35,365 nucleotides of DNA from an uncultured bacterium (GCA_905214305.1 CAJMLK010000027.1:1-35365), one strand, 5' to 3'; numbered from the stretch's first letter, positions 24,476-33,647 are shown. The notes: a model not told the origin generated them from the sequence alone. Numbers and translations are program-made.

Positions 24476-25555
24476 TTGGACGGTGGTTCGGAAGGTCATA
24501 GTACCATCTGGTCGCGCCTGAGCAGACTGTTCGGGCACGATGATCAGGAATCTCTGGAAAAAGCCATTCTTGAAGCGCGCGCCGATGGCGAAGTGGAGCC
24601 CGATGAGGAATCCATGCTGCTCGGCATTTTACGCTTCAACGATCTCCAGGTGCAGGACACCATGATTCCACGCACCGACATCGACTGCGTGCCTCATGAC
24701 ATGCCCATGGCAGAGGTGGCAGCCATCATTGTCCGCTCCGGGCATTCCCGCATTCCCGTCTACAAGGAAACCCGCGACAATATCGTGGGCATCCTGCATG
24801 CCAAGGACCTGTTGCGCAGCATGCTTGACGGCGAAGGCAAAATCTCGTCACTGGCCGCCCTCATACGCGAGCCGTTCTTTGTGCCTGAAACCAAGTCCAT
24901 CCGTACGCTGCTTCAGGAGTTTCGTGCCCGCAAGCAGCATATTGCCATTGCTCTGGACGAGTACGGTGGAACCTCCGGTCTCATCACCATCGAGGACGTG
25001 CTGGAAGAAATCGTGGGCGACATTGAAGACGAGCACGATACCCCGCGTGAGGAAGATATCCGCCCCATAGGCGACAATATTTACGAACTCACGGGCCGTG
25101 CGCTGCTTGAAGACCTTGAAGACATGGGCGTTGATCTTGATTCGGACGAGGTTGATACCATCGGCGGCTATCTCAGCATGGAGGCGGGCCACGTGCCCGG
25201 CCCCGGCGAAAGCTTCACCCTGCGCGGCTGGACATTCACCGTGCTCGAGGCTGACCGGAAACTGATCGTGCGCCTGCGTATGGAACCGGCAGACAGCGCC
25301 GCCAACCGGCAGAATGCCGAAGCCGAAACGGAACAGGACGCCACTGCCGAAGCGCCCGTGGCCCCGCGATATGAAGCCTTGCCGGGCAGCCTTGCCGCCG
25401 CGGCCACCGCTGCCGTGGACGATGGGGCCGCCTCGCAGGAGGACGCCGCCCAGGCCGCCGTAGAAACCGCAGTGCAGGTTCTTCGCAGCACGCCGCCCAA
25501 GGTGGCCGAAACAGGAGAGGATGCGCCTCGCCCTGCGGAGTCCCCACGGGTATGA
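24476..25555 (+). CDS. CorC/HlyC-like CBS-domain protein
   Basis: This 359-residue cytoplasmic protein has the architecture of CorC/YbeX: a short N-terminal region, paired CBS domains introduced by VQDTMIPRTDIDCVP (about residues 60-74) with a second repeat ending at about 180 (DEYGGTSGLITIEDVLEEIVGDIEDEHD), and a CorC_HlyC domain (about 200-270). The DUF21 membrane domain is absent. It ends in a 90-residue alanine/glutamate-rich tail. The start codon is TTG; AAGGAG precedes it at 7 bases. The family is linked to magnesium/cobalt resistance and ribosome maturation in E. coli, where the gene also precedes lnt. It overlaps lnt as ATGA. Confidence 0.9.
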   Translation: MDGGSEGHSTIWSRLSRLFGHDDQESLEKAILEARADGEVEPDEESMLLGILRFNDLQVQDTMIPRTDIDCVPHDMPMAEVAAIIVRSGHSRIPVYKETRDNIVGILHAKDLLRSMLDGEGKISSLAALIREPFFVPETKSIRTLLQEFRARKQHIAIALDEYGGTSGLITIEDVLEEIVGDIEDEHDTPREEDIRPIGDNIYELTGRALLEDLEDMGVDLDSDEVDTIGGYLSMEAGHVPGPGESFTLRGWTFTVLEADRKLIVRLRMEPADSAANRQNAEAETEQDATAEAPVAPRYEALPGSLAAAATAAVDDGAASQEDAAQAAVETAVQVLRSTPPKVAETGEDAPRPAESPRV

Positions 25556-27210
25556 CCCGCATTCCGGCGTCTCCGTTCCGGCCGCAAGGCCGCGTCTTGC
25601 CTGTGGCCCTGATGGGAGTGCTGGGCCTGTGGCTTGGCTTTCCCAATGATCTTGCGGAAGTGCCGCCGCTGGTACTGCTGTGGCCCGCGGCTCTGGCCTG
25701 GATCGGACTGCGCGCTCCCACGCGCGGCACGGCCATGCGCTACGGCTGGCTCACAAGTCTGGCCGGAAGCATGGCCGCCCTGTACTGGCTCACGCTGCCG
25801 GTACACAATGTGGGTGGCCTGCCCTGGCTGCTGGCTATCCCCTGTGCCCTGTTCATCGCAGCCTGCATTTCCAGTGCGGGAGGTTTTTTCTCAATGGCGG
25901 CACACCTGCTGCGCCGCCGTCCGCCCTGGCTGTGGGCCGTAATGCTGGGACTTTTGTGGTATGTGCTCCAAGCCGTGTATGCTCTGGTTCTGGGCTTTCC
26001 CTGGCTGGACATTTCGGGTGCGCTGGCCGCATGGCCCCTGCTGGTTCAGGCGGCTGACGCCGTTGGGTCCTATGCCCTTGCCGGGCTGTGGACCACTGCC
26101 GCCCTGTGGTGCGGGCTGGCCCTGTTACCGCCCCCGGAGCACACCACGGCGGCCTCGGACGACAGCGTGCCCGGATCTGGCAAGCCCGCTCCTTCCCGCC
26201 GCATGTCGTACCGCCCCGCATGCCTGATGTCAGGCGTGCTCATGGTTGCCCTGCTGCTGGGCTATGGCGCGCTGCGCATGCACCGGCAGCCGCTGGACAG
26301 CGAACCCGGCGGCCCGCAAAGCGTGCTGGCCCTGTTTGTGGAAGGCAATGTGGATCAGAACCAGAAATGGCTGCCCGCCTTCCAGCGGCAGACCGTTGAT
26401 CTGTACCTGAAACTCACCTACGACGCGCTGGCGCAGAAGCCGGAAGAGAAGCCCCTGATCATCTGGCCGGAAACGGCCCTGCCGTTCTTTTTCGAGACCA
26501 ATAATCTGCACTCCCCCAGGGTGCGGCAACTGCCTGCCATCACGGGCTGTCCCCTGCTTGTGGGGGCGCCGGGCGTGGAACGGCGGCCGGGCAAAAAAGA
26601 ACCGGACGTCTTTAACCGCGCCTTTCTGCTCACGCCGCCCGCAGGCGCTGTGGCCGCCCACTACGACAAGGAACATCTGGTTCCCTTTGGCGAGTACCTG
26701 CCGGAATGGCTCAACTGGGGCTTTCTGGAAGCACTGTTGCAGGGTGTAGGCGTGTATGAAACCGGTACGGCCATCGCCCCCCTGCGCTATGACAATCTTG
26801 CCCTGGGCATGCTCATTTGCTATGAAGGCATATTTCCCTGGCTGGCTCAGGCCCGCGTGCAGGATGGAGCCAACATTCTGGTGGACATCAGCAACGACGG
26901 CTGGTTCGGCGCCACCCCCGCAGCGCGGCAGCATCTTTATCTTACGGTTCTGCGTGCTCTTGAACAAAACCGCTGGATCCTGCGCGGCACAAATACCGGC
27001 ATATCCGTTGTGGTAGACAGCCGGGGTCGTCTGGTCGTGCGTGGCGGGCAGTTCAGGGAACAGGCCATCTGGGGCCGCGCCGCCCTTGAAAGCGCGCCAA
27101 GCCTGTACCACCGGCTGTGGCCCTGGCCCCTGCCTGTGGCCGCGATCTTGCTGACCGGTCTGCTGTTATGGGGTCCCGGTGGCAGCATTGGCCGCCGTGC
27201 CCGTGCCTGA
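25552..27210 (+). CDS. lnt: Apolipoprotein N-acyltransferase
   Basis: This 552-residue inner-membrane enzyme adds the third fatty acid to the N-terminal cysteine of lipoproteins. Several N-terminal helices are followed by a nitrilase-like periplasmic domain. The catalytic triad is present as E307 in WPETALPF, K373 in YDKEHLVPFGEYLP and C423 in MLICYEGIFP. VDISNDGWFG and ALEQNRWILRGTNTGIS are also family-typical. A C-terminal helix follows. The start ATG overlaps the corC stop, giving coupled translation. It is somewhat longer than E. coli Lnt (512 residues), partly through a low-complexity loop of about residues 195-225. Confidence 0.95.
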   Translation: MTRIPASPFRPQGRVLPVALMGVLGLWLGFPNDLAEVPPLVLLWPAALAWIGLRAPTRGTAMRYGWLTSLAGSMAALYWLTLPVHNVGGLPWLLAIPCALFIAACISSAGGFFSMAAHLLRRRPPWLWAVMLGLLWYVLQAVYALVLGFPWLDISGALAAWPLLVQAADAVGSYALAGLWTTAALWCGLALLPPPEHTTAASDDSVPGSGKPAPSRRMSYRPACLMSGVLMVALLLGYGALRMHRQPLDSEPGGPQSVLALFVEGNVDQNQKWLPAFQRQTVDLYLKLTYDALAQKPEEKPLIIWPETALPFFFETNNLHSPRVRQLPAITGCPLLVGAPGVERRPGKKEPDVFNRAFLLTPPAGAVAAHYDKEHLVPFGEYLPEWLNWGFLEALLQGVGVYETGTAIAPLRYDNLALGMLICYEGIFPWLAQARVQDGANILVDISNDGWFGATPAARQHLYLTVLRALEQNRWILRGTNTGISVVVDSRGRLVVRGGQFREQAIWGRAALESAPSLYHRLWPWPLPVAAILLTGLLLWGPGGSIGRRARA

Positions 27211-27323
27211 CGCAGACCACACATCTTTTCAGACTGTTATATATTTCAGACCGTTATATGCTATCAAGCCGTATATCGGCGTTTCCGGCCAAAAACCGGG
27301 TCACCTCCAACCCACAGATCGCC

Positions 27324-28437
27324 ATGTTGCAACTTACCGACCTTCGCGCCGCCTGCCCTGCTCTTGCCCAACGCTTTGCTTCCCTCTGGGGGCGTCTTTG
27401 ACGTGGCAGCCAGCGAAAAAAGGTTGCAGGCCATTGAAACAGAAATTTCACGTCCCGGCGCATGGGACAAGCCCGAAGCCCTCACGCCCCTGCTTCAGGA
27501 AAAACGCCGCCTTGACGACGAGGTAGCCCGCCTGAACAGGCTCAAGACCTGCCATGACGACATGAAGGAATGGCTGGCTCTGGCTGCGGAAAGCGAAGAC
27601 CCCGAAGCGCTGGAATCCCTTGCGCAGCAGCAGAAAGACCTGGCCGCCCTTCTGGACGAAACGGAACTTGTGATGCTGCTCTCCGCAGAAGAAGACAGCC
27701 AGGATGCCATACTTGAAATCCACCCCGGCGCTGGCGGAACCGAGTCGCAGGACTGGGCCGAAATGCTGTTGCGCATGTATACCCGCTGGGCTGCGGATCA
27801 CGACTACAAGGTCGAGGAACTGGACTTTCTGCCCGGCGACGAGGCCGGCATCAAAAGCGTCACTCTGCGTGTGGGCGGGCCGCATGCTTTCGGTTTTCTG
27901 AAAAGCGAGCGTGGCATCCACCGCCTCATCCGCATTTCGCCCTTCGATTCCTCCGGCCGCAGGCACACGTCTTTTGCTTCGGTGGACGTCATCCCCGATG
28001 CGGGCGAAGATATTGAACTTGACCTCAAGGAAGCCGATCTGCGGGTGGATATTTTCCGCTCCAGCGGCCCCGGCGGCCAGAGCGTCAACACGACAAGCTC
28101 CGCCGTGCGCATAACCCATATTCCCACAGGCATTTCAGCCCAGTGCCAGAACGAAAAGTCGCAGCACCACAATAAGGAGACGGCCCTGCGCGTTTTGCGT
28201 GCCCGCCTCTACAACATGGAGCTTGAAAAACGCGATGCCGCCCGTCAGGCACAATATGCCGGCAAGGACGCCATCGCCTTCGGCAGTCAGATACGCACCT
28301 ACACCCTCCAGCCTTACCGTCTGGTCAAAGACCATCGCACAGGAACCGAGGTGGGAGACGTGGACGCGGTTCTGGACGGACAGATTGACGCCTTCCAGCA
28401 CGACTACCTGTTGCACCGCCATGAGCAGCAACGCTGA
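27324..28437 (+). CDS. prfB: Peptide chain release factor 2, with programmed +1 frameshift
   Basis: RF2 recognises UAA and UGA stop codons. The SPF tripeptide (residues 205-207) and the GGQ motif (250-252) fall at exactly the E. coli positions once the frames are joined. Translation begins at ATG 27324 (MLQLTDLRA) and reaches CTT-TGA at 27396-27401; skipping one T and continuing with GAC at 27400 gives a 370-residue protein. The CTTTGAC slip site and a TGGGGG Shine-Dalgarno-like sequence just upstream are the well-known autoregulatory frameshift. The start lacks an obvious ribosome-binding site. The next gene overlaps the end by 17 bases. Confidence 0.96.
27385..27402 (+). promoter_or_regulatory. 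prfB programmed frameshift signal
   Basis: TGGGGG-CGT-CTT-TGA-C: an internal Shine-Dalgarno-like sequence, a slippery CTT codon and an in-frame UGA followed by C. When RF2 is scarce the ribosome shifts +1 at CUU and completes RF2, so RF2 limits its own synthesis. Confidence 0.93.
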
Positions 28438-29257
28438 GTTTGAAGCCCTCGCGCGCGAGATGCTGGCCCTGAGCCAGACCAGCGCGCCCGGTGCGGACGC
28501 TCCGCACGCTGCGGACGCCCCGGGCCGGAGCGGAGTGCTGGTGGCCCGCCTTTTGCCGGACTTCAATGCGGAGCGCTGGCGACATTTCTGCCGCGACCAC
28601 GCCAGGGGCCGGTGGTATGTGTGGCCCGCCGGGCCTGATGCACCGTCAGACCTGGGCCGCATGGACGCCTGCGGCGGCTCCCCGCAAGTGGACAATGCCC
28701 TTGTGGAGGGGATTCTGCTGGAGCAGATCCGGCGCGAAATGCTGCGCGGCGCGCGCTCCGGCAGCGAGCTGAGTCTCATCTGTGCTGCCCTGCCCCAGCG
28801 GAACAGCAGCGCCGGGCGCGAGCAGGATACGCCCGCCCTGCTTGATGCCGCCCTGGTCACCAGCCTGCAGGAACACAGCGAAGCCTGCGACAGCCTGGGG
28901 CATCTGACCTGCGACAGCCATGCTCTGCTGCTCCCCGGTGTAGGCCCGCTTCGAGCGCGCCTGCTGTCCACCGCCATACAAAAAACCTTTCTGCAGCAGG
29001 CTCTGCTGCACTGCGGCCAGTCGGCCGCTCCCCCGCCTGCATGCGCGCTCGGTATCGCCTGTGCCGATGCAGGCAGCGCCATTACCGCCGAAGCCCTGCT
29101 GGCAAAGGCGCGCGGCGCCCTGCAAGATGCGCTGCTGCAAACAAGGCAGCATGGTTCCGGGCGGATCTGCCTTGCAGACAGTGCCAGCCTGGAAGAACGC
29201 GCAAGCCTTGTACATTCCAGCGAAAAACGCTTCCTTTTTTTCGGGAGAAACAACTGA
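28421..29257 (+). CDS. Degenerate GGDEF-like protein, probably inactive
   Basis: This 278-residue soluble protein has an N-terminal region of unclear identity and a C-terminal portion resembling a GGDEF domain (about residues 105-265): a GSELSLICAAL strand, a hydrophobic stretch HLTCDSHALLLPGVG in which TCDSH stands where GGDEF should be, and a late LLAKARGALQDALL helix that matches the usual A-x-x-ALY end. The catalytic residues of a diguanylate cyclase are therefore absent, so it is probably a protein-interaction or regulatory domain. The ATG at 28421 overlaps prfB by 17 bases, and its stop overlaps the next start (TGATG). The assignment is by pattern and moderate. Its position beside an FlhG-like ATPase suggests a shared role. 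Confidence 0.7.
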   Translation: MSSNAEFEALAREMLALSQTSAPGADAPHAADAPGRSGVLVARLLPDFNAERWRHFCRDHARGRWYVWPAGPDAPSDLGRMDACGGSPQVDNALVEGILLEQIRREMLRGARSGSELSLICAALPQRNSSAGREQDTPALLDAALVTSLQEHSEACDSLGHLTCDSHALLLPGVGPLRARLLSTAIQKTFLQQALLHCGQSAAPPPACALGIACADAGSAITAEALLAKARGALQDALLQTRQHGSGRICLADSASLEERASLVHSSEKRFLFFGRNN

Positions 29258-30069
29258 TGGCAAATAAGACCCTGAGCGTGGCCCTGCTGAGCGGCAAGGG
29301 CGGAGTCGGCAAGACCAACATAACGCTCAATATGGCCTGCGCCCTATACCAGATGGGGTTTAAAAACCTGCTGATGGACTGTGACCTGGGACTGGCGAAC
29401 CTTGATGTCCTGCTGGGCATCACCCCCGAAGGCAACCTGCAGAACACCCTGCTCGGCGAAGCCAGCATAAGAGACGTGCTCTATCAGGTTGAAGCCACAG
29501 GCTTTGACGTGCTGCCCGCGGCCTCCGGCGTGCCGGAACTCACCGAGCTTCAGCCCGACGCGCGCAACATGCTGCTGGATCGCCTTGAGCCGGAACTGGA
29601 CAAATACGACTTTGTCTTCATGGACGTGGGTGCGGGCATTTCCGGTACCGTGCAAACCTTTGCCGCCCTTGCCACCATGCGTATCGTCGTCATTACTCCC
29701 GAGCCGACTTCGCTCACGGACAGCTACGCTCTTATCAAGGTGCTCAACGCCCGCTATGGGTTGCAGGATTTTATGGTGGTGGTCAACCAGGTTGCTTCCG
29801 CAGCCGAAGCCAAGGCTTCGTTTGACAAGCTGTACGGGGCCTGTCGCCATTTTCTGCATCTTGAACCGGTCTTGCTGGGGCATATCCGCGACGACAAGAA
29901 ACTTCCTGAAGCCGTGTGCCGTCAGCAGCCGCTGATGCGCATAGCCCCGGGCAGCCCCGCAGCGCAGGACATACAGAGTCTGGCCGCTCGCCTGCAAAGG
30001 CTGCGCCTCGGCATGGCCGACTGGCTGGCCCCGCGAAAGGTGCTGCAGCCCGTAGCCGCAAAAGAATGA
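29257..30069 (+). CDS. MinD/ParA-type ATPase, FlhG (YlxH)-like
   Basis: This 270-residue P-loop ATPase has the deviant Walker A KGGVGKT (residues 14-20), the CDLGLANLDVLLG segment characteristic of FlhG/YlxH proteins (about 43-55), and MDVGAGISG (Walker A', about 125-133). FlhG proteins set the number and place of flagella together with FlhF, and related MinD/ParA proteins position other cargo; FlhF and flagellar genes are not in the window, so the exact role is open. GGGAG precedes the ATG, which overlaps the previous stop. It ends the corC-lnt-prfB-GGDEF-like-FlhG run. Confidence 0.88.
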   Translation: MANKTLSVALLSGKGGVGKTNITLNMACALYQMGFKNLLMDCDLGLANLDVLLGITPEGNLQNTLLGEASIRDVLYQVEATGFDVLPAASGVPELTELQPDARNMLLDRLEPELDKYDFVFMDVGAGISGTVQTFAALATMRIVVITPEPTSLTDSYALIKVLNARYGLQDFMVVVNQVASAAEAKASFDKLYGACRHFLHLEPVLLGHIRDDKKLPEAVCRQQPLMRIAPGSPAAQDIQSLAARLQRLRLGMADWLAPRKVLQPVAAKE

Positions 30070-30182
30070 GGAAGACGGCCTAAAAACCGTGCGAACTGTT
30101 TACCTTGTTGCATAAAAAGTATAGAGATGAATTAATACTAGATGCCTATCGTTAGCCCTTGGCATTCTGGCAGCAAAGCCCT

Positions 30183-30210
30183 TTGACAGCGCGAGGCGAC
30201 ACGGCAGAAT
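30183..30210 (+). promoter_or_regulatory. Candidate promoter of the HU/IHF gene
   Basis: TTGACA (perfect) is followed after 16 bases by CAGAAT, 89 bases ahead of the start. The -10 match is four of six. Confidence 0.4.
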
Positions 30211-30298
30211 CGCCAGCAATATCTTAAAGATAGTGGACGAGCACCGCTGTTTCAGGCAGGATGTCTTTGCGGGCAACAAACGCAGTCACGGAGGCGTG

Positions 30299-30574
30299 AT
30301 GAACAAGAGCGAACTTATCAAGGCGCTGGCCGACGAAACCAACATTCCCTTTGATGATGCGTCACTGGTGGTCAACACCTTTTTTGACGCCATGAAACAG
30401 TCTCTTCTTGCCGGTGAGCGTATCGAAATACGCGGTTTCGGCAGCTTCAAAATCAAAGAGTACGAAGGCTACGCAGGCCGCAATCCCAAAACGGGTGAAA
30501 GCGTCACCGTGCCTTCGAAACGTCTGCCCTTCTTCCGCGCCGGCAAGGAACTGAAAGAATTTATCAATCAATAG
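30299..30574 (+). CDS. HU/IHF-family DNA-binding protein
   Basis: This 91-residue protein is a histone-like DNA-bending protein: MNKSELIKALAD at the N-terminus, the IEIRGFGSFKIKEYEGYAGRN beta arm region (about residues 42-61) with the family RNPKTGE motif (60-66) and PFFRAGKELKEFIN C-terminal helix. The sequence fits either HU or an IHF subunit; the IEIRGFGSF and VPSKRLPFF stretches lean to the IHF side, but I would not decide. GGAGG precedes the ATG. Confidence 0.94.
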   Translation: MNKSELIKALADETNIPFDDASLVVNTFFDAMKQSLLAGERIEIRGFGSFKIKEYEGYAGRNPKTGESVTVPSKRLPFFRAGKELKEFINQ

Positions 30575-30690
30575 GCATAGTTGCATAACGCGGCCTTGCC
30601 GCCACCTGAGCCGAACCGCGTGAAGGCCAGCCCTTCACTTCTAGGTGCTCGGCCATCCATAGGCGCGCAGGGCGCGCCAAGGAGTTTGTC

Positions 30691-31569
30691 ATGCTGTTTT
30701 CAGGTGCACTGACAGCGCTGGTCACCCCGTTCAAGGATGAGGCACTGGACGAGGAAGCCTACCGAAATTTCATCGAATTCCAGATTACGGAAGGCATCCA
30801 CGGTCTGGTCCCCTGCGGCACTACCGGTGAATCCGCCACGCTCAGCCACGAAGAGCACGAAAGGGTCATTGAAATCTGCATTGATCAGGCCAGAGGGCGT
30901 GTTCCCGTTCTGGCCGGAGCCGGTTCCAACAATACGCAGGAAGCCATCCGCCTGACCCGCTTCGCCAAAAAGGCCGGAGCAGACGGCGCTCTGCTCATCA
31001 CCCCCTACTACAACAAACCCACTCAGGAAGGGCTGTACCGCCACTACAAGGCCATTGCCGAAGCTGTGGAAATGCCCCTTGTTCCCTACAATGTGCCCGG
31101 CCGCACGGGCTGCAACCTGCTGCCCGAAACTCTGGCCCGTCTGGCCAAAGAATTTTCACACATCGTGGGCGTCAAGGAAGCCACCGGCGACATGGCTCAG
31201 GGCAGCAAAACCCTGTCCAGTTGCCCCGCAGGCTTCAGCGTGCTTTCCGGCGACGACTTCACGGCCCTGCCCCTTATGGCGCTGGGCGGCAAAGGGGTCA
31301 TTTCCGTCACGTCCAATCTCGTGCCCGGACGCATGGCCGCCATGTGCAACGCCTTCAACAAGGGCGATATTGCCGAAGCCGCGCGCATCCATCACGAACT
31401 GTTCCCCCTGCACGAAGCCATGTTCATCGAGAGCAATCCCATTCCGGCCAAAACGGCCCTGAGCCTTATGGGCAAGATGGAAGCCGGCCTGCGCCTGCCC
31501 CTCTGCCCCATGAGCGCGGCAGCCAAGGAAAAGCTCACAGGCGTGCTGCGTCAGCTGAAGCTTGTTTAG
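30691..31569 (+). CDS. dapA: 4-hydroxy-tetrahydrodipicolinate synthase
   Basis: DapA condenses pyruvate with aspartate semialdehyde in the first committed step to diaminopimelate and lysine. The 292-residue protein has the Schiff-base lysine K162 (GVKEATGD), Y133 (PYNVPGRTG) and the TTGES loop (T44-S48), at E. coli-like positions; the length is that of the family. AAGGAG precedes the ATG. A GC-rich hairpin GGCGCGC-AGG-GCGCGCC (30662-30678) ends directly at the ribosome-binding site and could affect its access. It is convergent with the alcohol dehydrogenase gene. Confidence 0.97.
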   Translation: MLFSGALTALVTPFKDEALDEEAYRNFIEFQITEGIHGLVPCGTTGESATLSHEEHERVIEICIDQARGRVPVLAGAGSNNTQEAIRLTRFAKKAGADGALLITPYYNKPTQEGLYRHYKAIAEAVEMPLVPYNVPGRTGCNLLPETLARLAKEFSHIVGVKEATGDMAQGSKTLSSCPAGFSVLSGDDFTALPLMALGGKGVISVTSNLVPGRMAAMCNAFNKGDIAEAARIHHELFPLHEAMFIESNPIPAKTALSLMGKMEAGLRLPLCPMSAAAKEKLTGVLRQLKLV

Positions 31570-31736
31570 CGCATTGTGCCTTTGAAAAAGTGTACATGCT
31601 CCAACGCTGCACAAAAGTGCTGCACGCACAACGTGGCGTGGATTCAGCCGGAACTCGCGCGCTTCGACTGCATGAACACGCTGAGATGTGAAGCATAACA
31701 GCGTTGATCTGCTCTGACAGCACTGAATATTTGCCA

Positions 31737-31775
31737 CACAAAAAAGGCCGCCCAAATCGGGCGGCCTTTTTTGTG
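31737..31775. terminator. Bidirectional terminator between dapA and alcohol dehydrogenase
   Basis: CACAAAAAAGGCCGCCC pairs perfectly over 17 bp with GGGCGGCCTTTTTTGTG. A and T tracts on either side make it usable from both strands, serving the two convergent genes. Confidence 0.92.
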
Positions 31776-31823
31776 CTTTCTGCGGCCCCGCCCTGAGCGG
31801 GGCCGCAAAACACTGTCAGAAAA

Positions 31824-33023
31824 CTACATGGCAGCCTTGTAGATGGCAGCCACAGCAGCATCGGTCATGGTGCGGGGGTTGGTAAGACCGCAGGCGTCTT
31901 TCTGCGCATTGGCGGTCATGGTGGGAATGTCCGCTTCTTTCACGTCCTTGCCGTACTTTTTGCCAAGAGCCTTGAGACCTTCGGGAATACCCACATCAGA
32001 AGACAGGGTATTGATGGCGGAAATGGCCTTTTTGGAGGCTTCGTCAGCGCTCAGACCGTCGGTGATTTCGCCCAGCAGGCGGGCAATGCGGCCAAAGCGG
32101 CGGCGGGTGGCCATGCGGTTGTATTCGCAGACATGAGGCAGCAGAATGGCATTGCATTCGCCGTGCGGCAGGTCATAGAAGCCGCCAAGCTGGTGGGCCA
32201 TGGCGTGCACATGCCCGAGGCTTGCGTTGTTGAAGGCCATACCGGCCAGATACTGGGCGTAGCACATGCCTTCGCGGGCTTCCTTGTCCTGACCGTTAGC
32301 CACGGCGCGACGCAGATAGCGGTTGATAAATTCCATGGCTTTTTCAGCGCAGGCATCGGTCATGGGCGTAGCGGCCGTAGACACATACGCTTCAACGGCG
32401 TGGGTGAGGGCGTCCATGCCCGTGGCGGCGGTGAGGGCCGGGGGCATGCCCATCATGAGCAGCGGATCGTCAATGGCTACGCCGGGCGTACAACGCCAGT
32501 CAACAATAGCCATTTTAACCTTGCGCGAGGTGTCGGTGATGATGCAGAAGCGGGTCATTTCAGAAGCGGTACCGGCCGTGGTGTTGACGGCCACGTAGGG
32601 CGGGAAGGGCTTGGTGGATTTGTCCACGCCTTCGTAGTCATGAATCTTGCCGCCGTTACCCGCGAGAAAGCCCACGCCCTTGCCGCAGTCGTGCGAGCTG
32701 CCGCCGCCGAGCGTGATAAGGCTGTCGCACTTTTCTTTCTTGTACATTTCAAAGGCCGCGTCCACGTTATGGTCCGTGGGGTTGGGCACGGTCTGGTCGT
32801 AAATGGCGTACTGCATCTTGGCTGCATCAAGAATATCGGTAATCTGCTTGAGAATACCGGCCTTGACGATGCCCTGGTCCGTAACGATCAGCGGCTTGCT
32901 GCCGTTGATGTTTTTGAGACGGGCGGGAATTTCCCTGGAACACCCTTCGCCCACAAGAGTAACATTGGGGATAAAGAAGGACGTGACCTGCCCCATGTGC
33001 ATGCTCTTAAGCTCCGTACTCAT
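31824..33023 (-). CDS. Iron-containing (type III) alcohol dehydrogenase
   Basis: This 399-residue NAD-dependent dehydrogenase has the Fe-ADH signatures: nucleotide-binding GGGSSHDCGKG (about residues 104-114), the first metal ligand aspartate region GVAIDDP, GMDALTHAVEAY (about 204-215) and the histidine-rich metal motif GHVHAMAHQLGGFYDLPHG (about 270-288). Members oxidise short-chain alcohols or reduce aldehydes (ethanol, 1,3-propanediol). In Desulfovibrio such an enzyme is highly abundant and serves ethanol metabolism; that assignment is by resemblance. TTAGGAG precedes the ATG. It appears monocistronic and its AT-rich upstream region holds repeated GCACAA-like boxes. Confidence 0.94.
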   Translation of the reverse strand: MSTELKSMHMGQVTSFFIPNVTLVGEGCSREIPARLKNINGSKPLIVTDQGIVKAGILKQITDILDAAKMQYAIYDQTVPNPTDHNVDAAFEMYKKEKCDSLITLGGGSSHDCGKGVGFLAGNGGKIHDYEGVDKSTKPFPPYVAVNTTAGTASEMTRFCIITDTSRKVKMAIVDWRCTPGVAIDDPLLMMGMPPALTAATGMDALTHAVEAYVSTAATPMTDACAEKAMEFINRYLRRAVANGQDKEAREGMCYAQYLAGMAFNNASLGHVHAMAHQLGGFYDLPHGECNAILLPHVCEYNRMATRRRFGRIARLLGEITDGLSADEASKKAISAINTLSSDVGIPEGLKALGKKYGKDVKEADIPTMTANAQKDACGLTNPRTMTDAAVAAIYKAAM

Positions 33024-33176
33024 ATGCGACTCCTAACGTTATGCGGATACAATCTCGCGACATGTCCCACCCTTGTACCGCAGTGATAAGGAAATAACCT
33101 TGCAAAAAAGAGTACAGCATCAAAAAATCCAATGCAAGCATCTTGAAGCACAATGTAAAAGTAATTTGTATAGTTA

Positions 33177-33247
33177 TTTTCTGCACTAATACATGTTACT
33201 TTTTACACAACTCAATACAGTTCGTTCCTTTTTGCACAATACTACAT
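33177..33247. promoter_or_regulatory. Repeated TTTTTGCACAA-like boxes upstream of alcohol dehydrogenase
   Basis: Three related boxes occur in direct orientation: TTTTCTGCACTAATACAT (33177), TTTTTACACAACTCAATACA (33200) and TTTTTGCACAATACTACAT (33229); a looser GAAGCACAATGTAAAAG lies near 33145. Such clusters are typical of regulator binding sites; the regulator is unknown. Confidence 0.45.
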
Positions 33248-33401
33248 TGGTTGATTGTTCACCCAAAAATGGGAAAGCGTGATCAACGTGCTGAAAAGGT
33301 AAGGCAATGACGCCATCTGCCCGCCATGCCCCCGGCGGAGCAGCCCGCCAGCCCCCTCGCCCGCACATGGCTTCACGCCCGCGCATGGCTTCACACACGT
33401 C

Positions 33402-33429
33402 AGAGCAATTTCACCCTGGAATTGCCCTG
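33402..33429. repeat. AGAGCA-type short hairpin repeat
   Basis: AGAGCAATTTCACCCTGGAATTGCCCTG is an imperfect stem of the same family as the hairpin at 18949-18975. Confidence 0.7.
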
Positions 33430-33647
33430 CTGGCGCCAGAGCGGCAGCCGCCGCAATGTGGCGTGGATTCAGGCGAAAACCACGCTTTTGCCAGAATGAT
33501 GCGTTGAAACAGGGAGTGTTTCAAAAGCAAGATACTCTGAAAGATGGGCTTCTTCAGACGTGGCGCACTGCGGCATGCAATGAGACAGGGGAATTATCAG
33601 ATCGCTTGATATTTATCTGTTGCTAAATATACATTCCCTGCGCTGTT

